Shown here piece after piece: positions 49,712 through 57,827 of a stretch of DNA of 64,000 nt. Source of the DNA: Clostridia bacterium (GTDB lineage Bacteria; Bacillota; Clostridia; Christensenellales; Borkfalkiaceae); the NCBI GenBank assembly GCA_900770945.1, contig CAAGME010000015.1, positions 1 to 64,000 on the forward strand, in the 5' to 3' direction. Made by a program: the position numbers and the translations under genes. Positions within the stretch are counted from its first letter, which is position 1. Each line of letters starts with the position of its first letter. Below the pieces are notes generated by a model. The model worked only from the letters and a program-made list of their open reading frames with translations. It made no database searches and was not told the DNA's origin.

Positions 49712-49741
49712 AATATACCATGTGTACATTGCTTTTGTCAA
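49712..49741 (-). promoter_or_regulatory. Promoter of riboswitch 1 unit
   Basis: TTGACA (49736-49741), an 18-bp spacer and TATATT (49712-49717) on the minus strand, placing the transcript start just before the aptamer. Confidence 0.8.
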
Positions 49742-49800
49742 ACATTTTTTGCGATTTGTGTAAAAATTTTTTACAAGAAACGCAAGATTTGTGTGTTTCG

Positions 49801-49951
49801 CCCGCTCGATATTTGCCTATCGGCAATCGATATTAGCGCAAGCGCGAGAGTTTTTTATAAGGTCGTACTCAATATCCCCTCATCCACCGTCGCCGCGACG
49901 ACGGTCCCCCTTCCCCACAGAGATTTTTTCAAAATCGGGGGAAGGTTGGTG
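49801..49951. repeat. Interspersed palindromic repeat, copy R4
   Basis: A short hairpin array with TCGATATT connectors, then the nested-hairpin module 49868-49951 with inner hairpins GTCGCCGCGACGACGG and GATTTT-TTC-AAAATC inside CCTTCCCC/GGGGGAAGG. It shares about 100 bp of near-identity with R1, including GTCGTACTCAATATCCCCTC. Located between the large surface-protein gene and riboswitch 1. Confidence 0.82.
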
Positions 49952-50011
49952 TGGGTGTGAGCACCGCGGCACGACTGACTGCTCTGAAAGAGCAAATATC
50001 GTTTCACATGC

Positions 50012-52585
50012 CTATCCGCTTTTTTGCCACGCGTTTTCGGCTTCCGGGTCGACCGTTCCGTCGCCCGTCGGCGTAAAGCCGATTGTAAGCCCGTTTGAAA
50101 CGTAACCTAAAAGCGATTTGCTTTCCGGGAAGGTCGCGCCGGCGGTGGATTGACGCCTGAACGAAACGTACGTCCCCGCCGTGACGGCGGATATCTTTGC
50201 GGTTATATCGTCGAATTGCGGGTATTTTCCGTTGTTTGCCGCAATGTACTGTTTGAGCGTTTTCGTGTCGCAATAATTTACAAAGTCCACCATAGAAACG
50301 GCATGCTTACCGGAGCCTGTAGCACCTATGTCGAGGTACATAAGGTAACCGAGCGTATTACTATCCGTACCTAATACGTAATCGCCCGCTTCCAACGGTA
50401 TCTCTATATAATATGCGTTATTGTTTTCAAGCCCGGGGCTTGCTCCTGAACTGTTGTCTTCTACATTGTACCAATCTCTGTTATAAACAAGCGTTTTATC
50501 TGTAGTATCTGTCGGATTATTATAAATCTTTCCGTCTGAATCCTTGTAAACAGTCTTTATTTCCGTAACTCCACTAATTGTAGAGCCATTAGCGGAAAGA
50601 GTATCCTGGTCAACTTCATAAATATTAAATGCGCTCTGATTTACATTGCTCTTAACATTATGCGTCCCGACGATAGCCACGACAACGCCCGCTTCTTTAA
50701 CGGTAAAGTTTATCGCTCCCGTAAGAAGTTTTTTTGTACATTGCACTCCGTTCAGGTTTACAATTCTTTCGATTGTCTGAGATTGCGTGCTGTTATCTTT
50801 TTGTCCCTTGATTTTACAACCGGTAGAACTAAATGTAAGACCGTACAAATAACCGTTAGAACCTAAAAACGGATCAAAGTCATCGCGAATATCATTATAT
50901 TTTAATAGCTTAGAAGATTCAATCGTACCTGTTCCCGTTAATTTGTTGTAGTTATCTGCGATTGCTTTAAAGCCGCTCGTATTTGAAGTACTGTCGTAAA
51001 CGTAAGTAGTAAGACGTAAGTTTTTAGTATTGTAAGCACCTACCGTACTCGCCGATGTTGCGCCGAAAGCCTTATAAATGTTTTTGTCATGCTTAAACGG
51101 ACGTACGTTTATTTGTATACCCGCACTCCATTGATTAAAAGACGTACTATTGCCAACGATATACCCCGTGTTATACAAAACAGGTTCTGTTTTATAAGTC
51201 GTATCGTTATAATTTTTATACCCTTCGGTTAAAGACCATTTAGAGCTTGCAAGCGCTGTGGAACTTTTTACAAACTTCGAGGTATTCAACCCGCTGTTAG
51301 TTTGGTAAATCGTTGCGTTCTGCTTTACTGTCTCTGCATTTGCTCCGCCGTCGAGACCTAAATAGCTTTTATTGACATTTAGCGGTAAAACCGTATAGGC
51401 GTAATTTTTATTTTCATCCGAAGCATAACCGCTATACCCCAAAAGAGAAACCGTTACGGAATCCCCCGACACACCATTCGGATCAAAAGAATAATTCAAA
51501 GTGCTTAACGCAGATTTTTCGCTTGCATAGTTTCCGTAAAAACTATACTTTTCGCTATAATAAAAGCCGTTTTTCACCGTTGCGCTTGCCTGTGTGGAAT
51601 AATATTCCGTTCCGTCGCCTGCGGTAGCCATAATATTGCTTATTCTTTGCGACAACAGCTTCATATCGATACTGCCGCCCCAATCATTCTTGCCGGCCCA
51701 TGCGACGCTGTTTGAGTCATAGTTGCCGACTAAGCCGTATGCGGAAATGCTGTCGCCCGTTTTGGCGGTTGCGGCGTTTTCAAACTCTATTCGGCTTTGG
51801 TAAACGCCCGCGTTCTTGACGTCGCCCGCAACGTAGCCGGCGACAAAGCCGACAAGCGCGGTGTTTGCGTAAGATTTGACTTTTACGTAATCGAGATAAA
51901 AGCCTTCAACAGACATTTCCGACATATAAAACTCGTTTTTTGCGGGGACGGTGCCTTCGGCAAGTTTGTCCGTTACGGGGTGAACAGTATCGCTATAATC
52001 TGCCGTGACGGCGTTGTTATAATTGCCGGTAACGCCGAACATGCCGAGGAAGGAAGCGGCTGAAGTCGTGGGTGTTTCGGCGGAAAAATAATAGAGTATT
52101 CCGTCGTTTTCCTTTTTGTCGAACACGGCGTTGACGGGGTAAATTTTGCCGTTAAAGTCCTTAAAGCCGTTGGAAACGGTTAAGTTGGTAACGGCGTAAC
52201 CGTCGCCGTTGAAGTTGCCGATGAAAGGATACTTTTCGGTGCCTATCGGCGGGAGCGTGTAACCCGACATATCGATATCGGCGGTAAGCTTAAAATAGCT
52301 TTGCGCTCTGCCGTTATTAAAGCCGCCGCGCAAATTAAAATAGCCGAGATATTGCAGCCATGCAAGGTTGTATAAATGCACGGGGTCTTTTATCTGATAA
52401 GGCTTTTCACTGCTTCCGTCACCGCCGGCAAAGTATGCGGTCGCCGTGGAGGACTTGAAGTTTGTGGAAAAACCGTCCGATTGAGCAAACCAGCAAAACG
52501 CCGCTACGGAAAAGAACATTACGACCGACAGCGCAACGACAAGAAAGCTTATTAAGTTTTTACGTAAAAAATTAAAAATCTTCAT
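50012..52585 (-). CDS. Large secreted surface protein with GLUG-like repeats and SipW-type signal
   Basis: The protein has 857 residues. The signal peptide LISFLVVALSVVMFFSVAAFCWFAQ ends in FCWF, close to the FAWF end of SipW substrates. The first part has SSEKPYQIKDPVHLYNLA, LTADIDMSGYTLPPIG and FIGNFNGDGYAVTNLTV, the layout of GLUG-motif adhesin-like proteins. The remainder is Ser/Thr/Asn/Tyr-rich with no anchor. It is probably a fibre or matrix component exported with the TasA-like protein encoded 69 bp upstream. No clear ribosome site precedes the ATG, so coupling to the upstream gene is possible. Confidence 0.75.
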   Translation of the reverse strand: MKIFNFLRKNLISFLVVALSVVMFFSVAAFCWFAQSDGFSTNFKSSTATAYFAGGDGSSEKPYQIKDPVHLYNLAWLQYLGYFNLRGGFNNGRAQSYFKLTADIDMSGYTLPPIGTEKYPFIGNFNGDGYAVTNLTVSNGFKDFNGKIYPVNAVFDKKENDGILYYFSAETPTTSAASFLGMFGVTGNYNNAVTADYSDTVHPVTDKLAEGTVPAKNEFYMSEMSVEGFYLDYVKVKSYANTALVGFVAGYVAGDVKNAGVYQSRIEFENAATAKTGDSISAYGLVGNYDSNSVAWAGKNDWGGSIDMKLLSQRISNIMATAGDGTEYYSTQASATVKNGFYYSEKYSFYGNYASEKSALSTLNYSFDPNGVSGDSVTVSLLGYSGYASDENKNYAYTVLPLNVNKSYLGLDGGANAETVKQNATIYQTNSGLNTSKFVKSSTALASSKWSLTEGYKNYNDTTYKTEPVLYNTGYIVGNSTSFNQWSAGIQINVRPFKHDKNIYKAFGATSASTVGAYNTKNLRLTTYVYDSTSNTSGFKAIADNYNKLTGTGTIESSKLLKYNDIRDDFDPFLGSNGYLYGLTFSSTGCKIKGQKDNSTQSQTIERIVNLNGVQCTKKLLTGAINFTVKEAGVVVAIVGTHNVKSNVNQSAFNIYEVDQDTLSANGSTISGVTEIKTVYKDSDGKIYNNPTDTTDKTLVYNRDWYNVEDNSSGASPGLENNNAYYIEIPLEAGDYVLGTDSNTLGYLMYLDIGATGSGKHAVSMVDFVNYCDTKTLKQYIAANNGKYPQFDDITAKISAVTAGTYVSFRRQSTAGATFPESKSLLGYVSNGLTIGFTPTGDGTVDPEAENAWQKSG

Positions 52586-52654
52586 ATCGTTCAGGTTGAA
52601 AGGAGAAAGTTGCGGATTTAGAATAATATATGTTTTTCGGCTGCAATTTTCAAT

Positions 52655-53455
52655 TTACGAAACGCTTACTGAAAAGTCGCACAAAAAGGGAATGGCTACG
52701 TCGCCCCCGGTCTGCGTGAAAAGTTCGTTTGATACGTTCATGGAAAAAACCGTGGACATTTGCTGTTCGTCGTAACTGAAAATAATCATGAGGGAATAGC
52801 AGGCTTCGCCGTCGTCGGTTACGTCTGCTTCCGGAATAACGGACGAACGTATATTCACGGAGCTTTTCACGGAGTTGTTCGTTTTGTCGATAAAGGTTGT
52901 AAACTCGCCGATATCGGAAAGCTTTGAAAAGGAATAGCCGTTCGGTATAGCGGTGAGAGAACTTTTTGCAACGTAGGCAAAGCTTACCACGCTCGAAAGC
53001 GCGTTCGTGTACTCAATCGCTTCACCGTTTATAACGGCGGTTGACGTTGACGGCATTTGCGGTTCGCCCGCCTTGGCCGACAGAAGCTTAAAAGCTTCGT
53101 TTGCGCCGAGGTAGTAAGTCGTAGAGGTGGTCGCGGTCAAAGTTACGGGCTTGTTTGTCTTTAAGTAAATTTTTGCGAGCATCTGGTATTTGTCGCTTAA
53201 AAGATTGTATTTGCCGAGCGTTGCGTTTTCATCGGGAACGGCGGTGTACTCGTAAGCGGTTTCGGACGAAACGTTGTAGTATTTTACGGCTTTGAAGTTT
53301 GTTTCTTCACTCTTAACGACAACGCCCATCCCCGAGCCGCCCACGCTGTCGTTAAAAGCGAACCAGCCGAAGCTCGTAACGGAAACAAAAAGAGAGCAGA
53401 CGAGCAGCACAGCCGATATTATTAAGTTGATAAAGGCTTTTCTTTTTTTGTCCAT
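52655..53455 (-). CDS. Secreted TasA/CalY-like protein behind riboswitch 2
   Basis: The protein has 266 residues from ATG 53455. The signal peptide AFINLIISAVLLVCSLFVSVTSFGWFAFN has the SFGWF end typical of SipW substrates. The beta-rich mature domain contains YLGANEAFKLL and CYSLMIIFSYDEQ. An upstream in-frame start at 53578 would lie inside the riboswitch terminator, so it is rejected. It is the first gene of a two-gene unit with the 857-residue surface protein, controlled by c-di-GMP. Confidence 0.8.
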   Translation of the reverse strand: MDKKRKAFINLIISAVLLVCSLFVSVTSFGWFAFNDSVGGSGMGVVVKSEETNFKAVKYYNVSSETAYEYTAVPDENATLGKYNLLSDKYQMLAKIYLKTNKPVTLTATTSTTYYLGANEAFKLLSAKAGEPQMPSTSTAVINGEAIEYTNALSSVVSFAYVAKSSLTAIPNGYSFSKLSDIGEFTTFIDKTNNSVKSSVNIRSSVIPEADVTDDGEACYSLMIIFSYDEQQMSTVFSMNVSNELFTQTGGDVAIPFLCDFSVSVS

Positions 53456-53539
53456 AGCGGTTTGCTCTCGCGGCGCGTTGTCTTTATTTTGCGGATTGCC
53501 GCGCGAATTTTCGCTATACGGCGGCGTGGTTTTTGCAAT

Positions 53540-53580
53540 AAAAAAAGGTCGCAACAACGCTAAAAAGCGAAATTGCAACC
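53540..53580 (-). terminator. Expression-platform terminator of riboswitch 2
   Basis: GGTTGCAA / TTGCGACC (8 bp; 53573-53580 and 53547-53554) followed by seven T then A on the minus strand. As in riboswitch 1 the 5' arm is also the aptamer 3' strand. Confidence 0.85.
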
Positions 53581-53682
53581 GGACGAACTTATATTTTTTT
53601 TCGCAAAAACGGAAAACAAGATAAAAGTTTCTTGGCTTTGCGTCACCGCCTCACGACGGTTTTGCCCTTCAAGATATTTTAT
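53565..53682 (-). promoter_or_regulatory. c-di-GMP-I (GEMM-I) riboswitch 2
   Basis: The minus strand reads GGGCAAAACCGTCGTGAGGC, then GGTGACGCAAAGCCAAGAAA, the GEMM-I core with a GTGA tetraloop, and ends GTTCGTCCGGTTGCAA. The sequence is shared with riboswitch 1 in the core and 3' part, while the variable arm differs. Predicted ON switch for the TasA-like operon. Confidence 0.92.
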
Positions 53683-53692
53683 TTTCAATTGA

Positions 53693-53721
53693 ATGATACC
53701 ATAGCTGAAAATAATTGTCAA
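53693..53721 (-). promoter_or_regulatory. Promoter of riboswitch 2 unit
   Basis: TTGACA (53716-53721), a 17-bp spacer and TATCAT (53693-53698) on the minus strand, just before the aptamer. Confidence 0.8.
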
Positions 53722-53850
53722 ATTTTTTTTAATGTTTTTCAAAAAATTTTGGTTCTACAATAAATGTCGGGGGTGCAAGAAAAAACTCAAAGTCGATTTC
53801 GGCAAAAAAAAGCTCGTTCATCTCTCGCCTTTCAAGGCAGACGTAAACGC

Positions 53851-53878
53851 AAAAAAGCAGCCGAAAAGCTGCTTTTTT
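53851..53878 (-). terminator. Terminator of the tRNA cluster
   Basis: GCAGC / GCTGC stem with A6 and T6 on opposite sides, so it works in both directions. It lies directly after the last tRNA. Confidence 0.75.
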
Positions 53879-53879
53879 G

Positions 53880-53964
<85 letters not shown>

Positions 53965-53967
53965 GTA

Positions 53968-54043
53968 TGGAGCTGGTGATTGGACTCGAACCCACAACCT
54001 GCTGATTACAAATCAGCTGCTCTGCCAATTGAGCTACACCAGC
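53968..54043 (-). tRNA. tRNA-Thr (TGT)
   Basis: 76 nt. Acceptor GCTGGTG/CACCAGC, D arm GCTCAATTGGCAGAGC, anticodon TGT in TTTGTAA, T loop TTCGAGT, encoded CCA. It lies 3 nt from tRNA-Tyr. Confidence 0.95.
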
Positions 54044-54062
54044 ATTCATTTGTGTGTGGGTT

Positions 54063-54138
54063 TGGTGCCTCGGGACGGAATCGAACCATCGACACAGGGA
54101 TTTTCAGTCCCTTGCTCTACCGACTGAGCTACCGAGGC
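54063..54138 (-). tRNA. tRNA-Phe (GAA)
   Basis: 76 nt. Acceptor GCCTCGG with CCGAGGC, D arm GCTCAGTCGGTAGAGC, anticodon GAA in CTGAAAA, T loop TTCGATT, encoded CCA. Confidence 0.95.
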
Positions 54139-54184
54139 AAATTATAGCTTAATGCGCTATTGCACACATTAAGCTAAAAAAACT

Positions 54185-54261
54185 TGGCGACCTGGAAGGG
54201 GTTCGAACCCTCGACCTCTAGCGTGACAGGCTAGCGTTCTAACCAGCTGAACTACCAGGCC
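54185..54261 (-). tRNA. tRNA-Asp (GTC)
   Basis: 77 nt. Acceptor GGCCTGG with CCAGGTC (one G-T pair), anticodon GTC in CTGTCAC, T loop TTCGAAC, discriminator G and encoded CCA. Confidence 0.95.
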
Positions 54262-54274
54262 ATATTAAGTTTTT

Positions 54275-54351
54275 TGGTGGGCCTTCACGGACTCGAACCG
54301 CGGACCAATCGGTTATGAGCCGACCGCTCTGACCAACTGAGCTAAAGGCCC
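54275..54351 (-). tRNA. tRNA-Met (CAT), elongator type
   Basis: 77 nt. Acceptor GGGCCTT/AAGGCCC, anticodon CAT in CTCATAA. The paired first base (G1-C72) excludes an initiator tRNA. A tRNA-Ile2 that reads AUA after lysidine modification has the same anticodon, but the body is like elongator Met. Confidence 0.88.
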
Positions 54352-54367
54352 GAATTAAGAAATGTTT

Positions 54368-54443
54368 TGGTCGGGGTGACGAGACTCGAACTCACGACCC
54401 CATGGTCCCAAACCACGTGCGCTACCAACTGCGCTACACCCCG
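54368..54443 (-). tRNA. tRNA-Pro (TGG)
   Basis: 76 nt. Acceptor CGGGGTG with CACCCCG, D arm GCGCAGTTGGTAGCGC, anticodon TGG in TTTGGGA, T loop TTCGAGT, encoded CCA. First gene of the cluster. Confidence 0.95.
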
Positions 54444-54467
54444 GGACGCATTCCGTAATGCTCATAT

Positions 54468-54496
54468 ATCATATAATAAAACGACCTTTCTGTCAA
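54468..54496 (-). promoter_or_regulatory. Promoter of the tRNA cluster
   Basis: TTGACA (54491-54496), a 17-bp spacer and TATGAT (54468-54473) on the minus strand, about 25 bp upstream of tRNA-Pro. All six tRNAs likely come from this one transcript. Confidence 0.85.
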
Positions 54497-54686
54497 GAAT
54501 TTTTCGCTTGTTTACGAAAAAAAACAAAACTTTTTTTACGGCTTTTTTAATTATCGATTATATGGGGCGATTAAAGACAAATTTCTTTCAACTTTTGCTA
54601 TTTTACCATATGAAAAAGAAAAACGCAACTAAATTTCGACTGTTTTTGCAATTTTTTGTTTTTGCACCGAAAATGCCGTTATTCCT

Positions 54687-54724
54687 TAAAAAATGCGGAG
54701 GAAAGACCTTATGCCCTCCTCCGC
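54687..54724 (-). terminator. Terminator of the amino-acid ABC transporter operon
   Basis: GCGGAGGA / TCCTCCGC arms (54695-54702, 54717-54724) with ATTTTTTAA on the minus strand after the hairpin. Confidence 0.8.
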
Positions 54725-54740
54725 AAAAACATGAAAAAGA

Positions 54741-55691
54741 TTAAATAAGAACTTTTGACAAAAACTCTTTGAGCCTTTCGTCCTTAGGGTTGTCGAAAAA
54801 GTTCTTCGGGTCGTTTTCCTCTTTTATAACGCCGTCCGCCATAAACACCACGCGGGAAGCGACTTCCTTTGCAAAACCCATTTCGTGAGTTACGACTACC
54901 ATCGTCATTCCGTCGTCGGCAAGCTCTTTCATTAAAGCTAAAACTTCGCCGACCATTTCGGGGTCGAGTGCCGAAGTAGGCTCGTCAAAAAGCATAACGT
55001 CCGGTTCCATCATGAGTGCGCGAACGATTGCTATACGCTGTTTCTGCCCGCCCGAAAGCGTGGACGGAAAGACTTCCGCTTTATCGTCAAGCCCGATACG
55101 TTTTAAAAGCTCGTGCGCCTTTTGGGTTGCTTCTTCCTTTGACTTGAGTTTAAGCTGAACGGGCGCAAGAATCATGTTATCCATGACGGACAAGTTGTTG
55201 AAAAGGTTAAAATGTTGAAAAACCATACCCATTTTTTGGCGGGTAACGTTTATATTTTGAAAATACTCGTTAAAAAACTCTTTCGTCGCCTTAGAAAATT
55301 CCTTTCCTTCGTTTTTTTTGAAAAGGTCGTTTAACTTGATTTCCTTTATCGCCTCTTCGTCGCTTTTTCCGCTTTCTATAAGCCTTTTATACGTTTCGGA
55401 CTTTCTTATGATGTCGAAGTGCAAATAGGGATCAACCGGCGTTAGAAGCTTGCCTTCAAACCAGATTTCGCCGTAAGTAGGCGTTTCTAAAAGGTTCATG
55501 CACCTAAGGCACGTCGATTTTCCGCTTCCGCTCGGTCCTATGATAACTACTTTTTCGCCCTTTTTAATATCGAGCGAAACACCCTTTAAAACTTCGGTTT
55601 TGTCGAAGTTTTTAAAGATATTGTTTACTTTGAGAAAGGATGTTTTGCACGACGGCGTGTTATCCGACATAAAAAATTTATCTTTTATCAC
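54741..55691 (-). CDS. Polar amino-acid ABC transporter ATPase with a ~55-residue insertion
   Basis: The protein has 316 residues. Walker A IGPSGSGKST, Q-loop MGMVFQHFNLF, signature LSGGQKQRIA, Walker B VMLFDEPTSALDPE and switch THEMGFAKEV are all present and match the GlnQ/HisP group. That group is usually about 240-250 residues. The excess is a charged insertion between the first sheet and the Q-loop (about residues 85-145, DPYLHFD to FFNEYFQNINV). Start GTG 55691 is preferred: GGAGG lies 10 nt upstream, with a 14-nt overlap with the permease gene. An internal ATG at 55670 has no site. It energises uptake with the next two genes. Confidence 0.93.
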   Translation of the reverse strand: MIKDKFFMSDNTPSCKTSFLKVNNIFKNFDKTEVLKGVSLDIKKGEKVVIIGPSGSGKSTCLRCMNLLETPTYGEIWFEGKLLTPVDPYLHFDIIRKSETYKRLIESGKSDEEAIKEIKLNDLFKKNEGKEFSKATKEFFNEYFQNINVTRQKMGMVFQHFNLFNNLSVMDNMILAPVQLKLKSKEEATQKAHELLKRIGLDDKAEVFPSTLSGGQKQRIAIVRALMMEPDVMLFDEPTSALDPEMVGEVLALMKELADDGMTMVVVTHEMGFAKEVASRVVFMADGVIKEENDPKNFFDNPKDERLKEFLSKVLI

Positions 55692-56379
55692 TTGCTCTTA
55701 GCCTCCTTTCCAAAAGTTTGATGCCGAGTATCATTAAATAAACGATTGCAAGATAGCAAAGCCCGACCACGATACCGCTTGCAAGATAATCTACTATTTT
55801 TACGTTAAGCGTACCCGCCGCGGCGTTAAGGTCGAACGTAAGTGTTCCGACGGTTGCGCCGACCCAGCTTATAATAGAAGTTTCCTTTAAAAGGGCAATC
55901 ATTTCATTGCCGATTGCCGGAATAACGTTCTTTATCGCTTGCGGAAAAATAACTTTTATCATTGTTTTTTTCCACGGAAGCCCCAAAGCTCTGCCGGCTT
56001 CCATTTGTCCTTTATCGACCGATTGTATTCCGGCACGAATATTTTCGGAAACGTATGCGCCGGAATTTATACCGAAAGTTAAAATCGCAGCATAAACCTT
56101 AAAGCCGGGAATAGCAAAAACGGCAAAAACCATAATAAAAAGCTGAAGCGCGACAGGCGTACCGCGGAAAACGGTCGTGTAAACGTTACAAATTATATTC
56201 GGAATTTTAAGCCATTTGCTTTGCGGTGCGGCAATTTTTACGAGCGCGACTATCGTGCCGAGAACAAGCCCTATAAAACACGATACAATCGTTATTATAA
56301 GAGTATGAAGAAATCCTTGCCCTATGTACCCCATATATTCGGGGGTTGATAATATTTTCCAGATATTTTGAAACAACAT
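55678..56379 (-). CDS. Polar amino-acid ABC transporter permease
   Basis: This 233-residue HisM/GlnP-type membrane protein has about five TM helices (FLHTLIITIVSCFIGLVLGTIVALV first). TVFRGTPVALQLFIMVF lies near the N-terminal third, and the EAA coupling motif reads EAGRALGLPWKKTMIKVIFPQA. It would work as a homodimer because only one permease gene is present. It lies between the binding-protein gene (64-bp gap with a hairpin) and the ATPase gene (overlap). Confidence 0.94.
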   Translation of the reverse strand: MLFQNIWKILSTPEYMGYIGQGFLHTLIITIVSCFIGLVLGTIVALVKIAAPQSKWLKIPNIICNVYTTVFRGTPVALQLFIMVFAVFAIPGFKVYAAILTFGINSGAYVSENIRAGIQSVDKGQMEAGRALGLPWKKTMIKVIFPQAIKNVIPAIGNEMIALLKETSIISWVGATVGTLTFDLNAAAGTLNVKIVDYLASGIVVGLCYLAIVYLMILGIKLLERRLRASDKR

Positions 56380-56397
56380 AATTCTTTAAACGACTTT

Positions 56398-56424
56398 AAG
56401 GAAAAGGCGGTTTGCCTTTTCCTT
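56398..56424 (-). other. Intercistronic stem-loop between binding protein and permease genes
   Basis: AAGGAAAAGGC / GCCTTTTCCTT, an 11-bp perfect stem with a 5-nt loop. No T tract follows on the minus strand, so it probably stabilises the binding-protein mRNA or sets the SBP-to-permease ratio rather than terminating fully. Confidence 0.6.
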
Positions 56425-56443
56425 AAAAGGGATTTTTTTTATT

Positions 56444-57304
56444 TTACATACCGAGGTGCTTCATAACGAGCTGTTCGACGCCGTTTTTGCCGGTTTCGTC
56501 CTTAGTGTTCAACAATTCGTTAAGAACTTCGTTTATGGCATTCAAAAGTTCGGTTTCGCCTTTCGTTACGGCGATGGCGTATTCGTCGCAAGCAACTTCG
56601 TCTTTTTCGCCTTCGCCGCCCTTATAGTAAAGCGGAGCGCATTTGTATGCGGAATTGTTTTTGATAAGCTGCTGAGCGGGAAGCTCGTCCATAATGATTA
56701 CGTCGATATTCTTTCCCATATCGGCAAGTGCCGTAATATAATCGGAATAGCCCGTGTATTGAGCCGTTGGTTTTTTTGTAGCTTCGTCGTAAAGAGTTCC
56801 GCCTTCCGCTACTTCGTCGCCGAAGAACAAATCCGCCGTCGTACCCGTCTGGAAACCGACTTTTTTGTTTGCAAACGCATTCCAATAAACGCCGTTTACG
56901 TTATCGGTCGTCTTTGAAACGTAAGAAGATTCTTCGCTTGCCTTATAAATAACGTAAAGATTAGCGGTGTAGTAAGGAACGGAGAAAGCTACCTTTTCCT
57001 GCCTTGCGGGGGTGACGGAAAGACCTGCCGCGCCGATTTTCGTAAGCTTACCGGAAGAAACGTTATCTATTATAACGTTGAAGTCAACGTCTTCGAATTG
57101 AAGAGTTTTTCCGAGCTTGTCGGCAACTTTTTGCATGATGTCAACGTCGGCGCCGACGATTTTCCCGCCCGAAACGTATTCAAACGGAGCAAAGCCGGCT
57201 TCGGTGTAAACGACAAGTTTGTCGTCATTGTTGCAACCCGTTAAGGCGAAGCAGCCGAAAACCGCAATGAGAGCGGTCATAATAAGCGCAATAATCTTTT
57301 TCAT
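56444..57304 (-). CDS. Polar amino-acid ABC transporter substrate-binding lipoprotein
   Basis: The protein has 286 residues. The signal peptide ends with lipobox LTGCNN (Cys near 24). The SBP_bac_3 domain shows VYTEAGFAPFEYVSGGKIVGADVD, LSVTPARQEKV and KKVGFQTGTTADLF. It captures a polar amino acid outside the membrane for the permease/ATPase encoded next; the ligand is not deducible. AAGGAG precedes the ATG by 7 nt. It is first in the operon under a consensus promoter. Confidence 0.93.
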   Translation of the reverse strand: MKKIIALIMTALIAVFGCFALTGCNNDDKLVVYTEAGFAPFEYVSGGKIVGADVDIMQKVADKLGKTLQFEDVDFNVIIDNVSSGKLTKIGAAGLSVTPARQEKVAFSVPYYTANLYVIYKASEESSYVSKTTDNVNGVYWNAFANKKVGFQTGTTADLFFGDEVAEGGTLYDEATKKPTAQYTGYSDYITALADMGKNIDVIIMDELPAQQLIKNNSAYKCAPLYYKGGEGEKDEVACDEYAIAVTKGETELLNAINEVLNELLNTKDETGKNGVEQLVMKHLGM

Positions 57305-57365
57305 GTTAATACTCCTTGAGCCGCAACGCTTTCCCGCGAGCGGCTTCGTTTTTGTTTATGCGACG

Positions 57366-57394
57366 ATTATACGCTCATTATTTTCATTCGTCAA
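57366..57394 (-). promoter_or_regulatory. Promoter of the amino-acid ABC operon
   Basis: TTGACG (57389-57394), a 17-bp spacer and TATAAT (57366-57371) on the minus strand. The leader contains a GCCGC..GCGGC hairpin before the AAGGAG site. Confidence 0.85.
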
Positions 57395-57798
57395 GCATTT
57401 TTATGTATAATTTTCATATTTTTTTAATTTTTTTATGAATATTTTCGTGAATATCGACATTTTTATACATTTATACATTTTTAGGCTTTTATGCAACGCG
57501 CATATGCAAAAAGAAAAGGACGAGGGACAAAAGCCCGGCAAAAAGAAGGTTTTTGTTTGCGGCAAAAAAACTCATTTCAAATATATAATTACATATAGTA
57601 ATGCCGCCGATTTTTTTGTTTGAGAAAAAAAGGCATTGATTTTGTTTTTTACGTCAAAAATAGATATCGAAAAGCAACTTAGTCTTTGCGGGATTATTTT
57701 GAAACGCCCTCTTAAACTTCTTTTAATGCTCGTTTGTGATTGTTTTGCGACGATTTTTTGCGCATTTATCAGTATTTCAATCACTTTTGCATTAGATA
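57395..57798. other. A/T-rich intergenic stretch without a supported gene
   Basis: About 400 bp between two divergent promoters. Open frames exist on both strands but lack ribosome sites and overlap each other; no RNA or repeat is recognised. Confidence 0.5.
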
Positions 57799-57827
57799 TT
57801 GACAAAATCAATCGGCGAATGTACAAT
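57799..57827 (+). promoter_or_regulatory. Promoter of the GH3 operon
   Basis: TTGACA (57799-57804), a 17-bp spacer and TACAAT (57822-57827). The ~160-nt leader has a GGGCAA..TTGCCC hairpin near 57841-57866 and GGAGG before the start. Confidence 0.8.
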
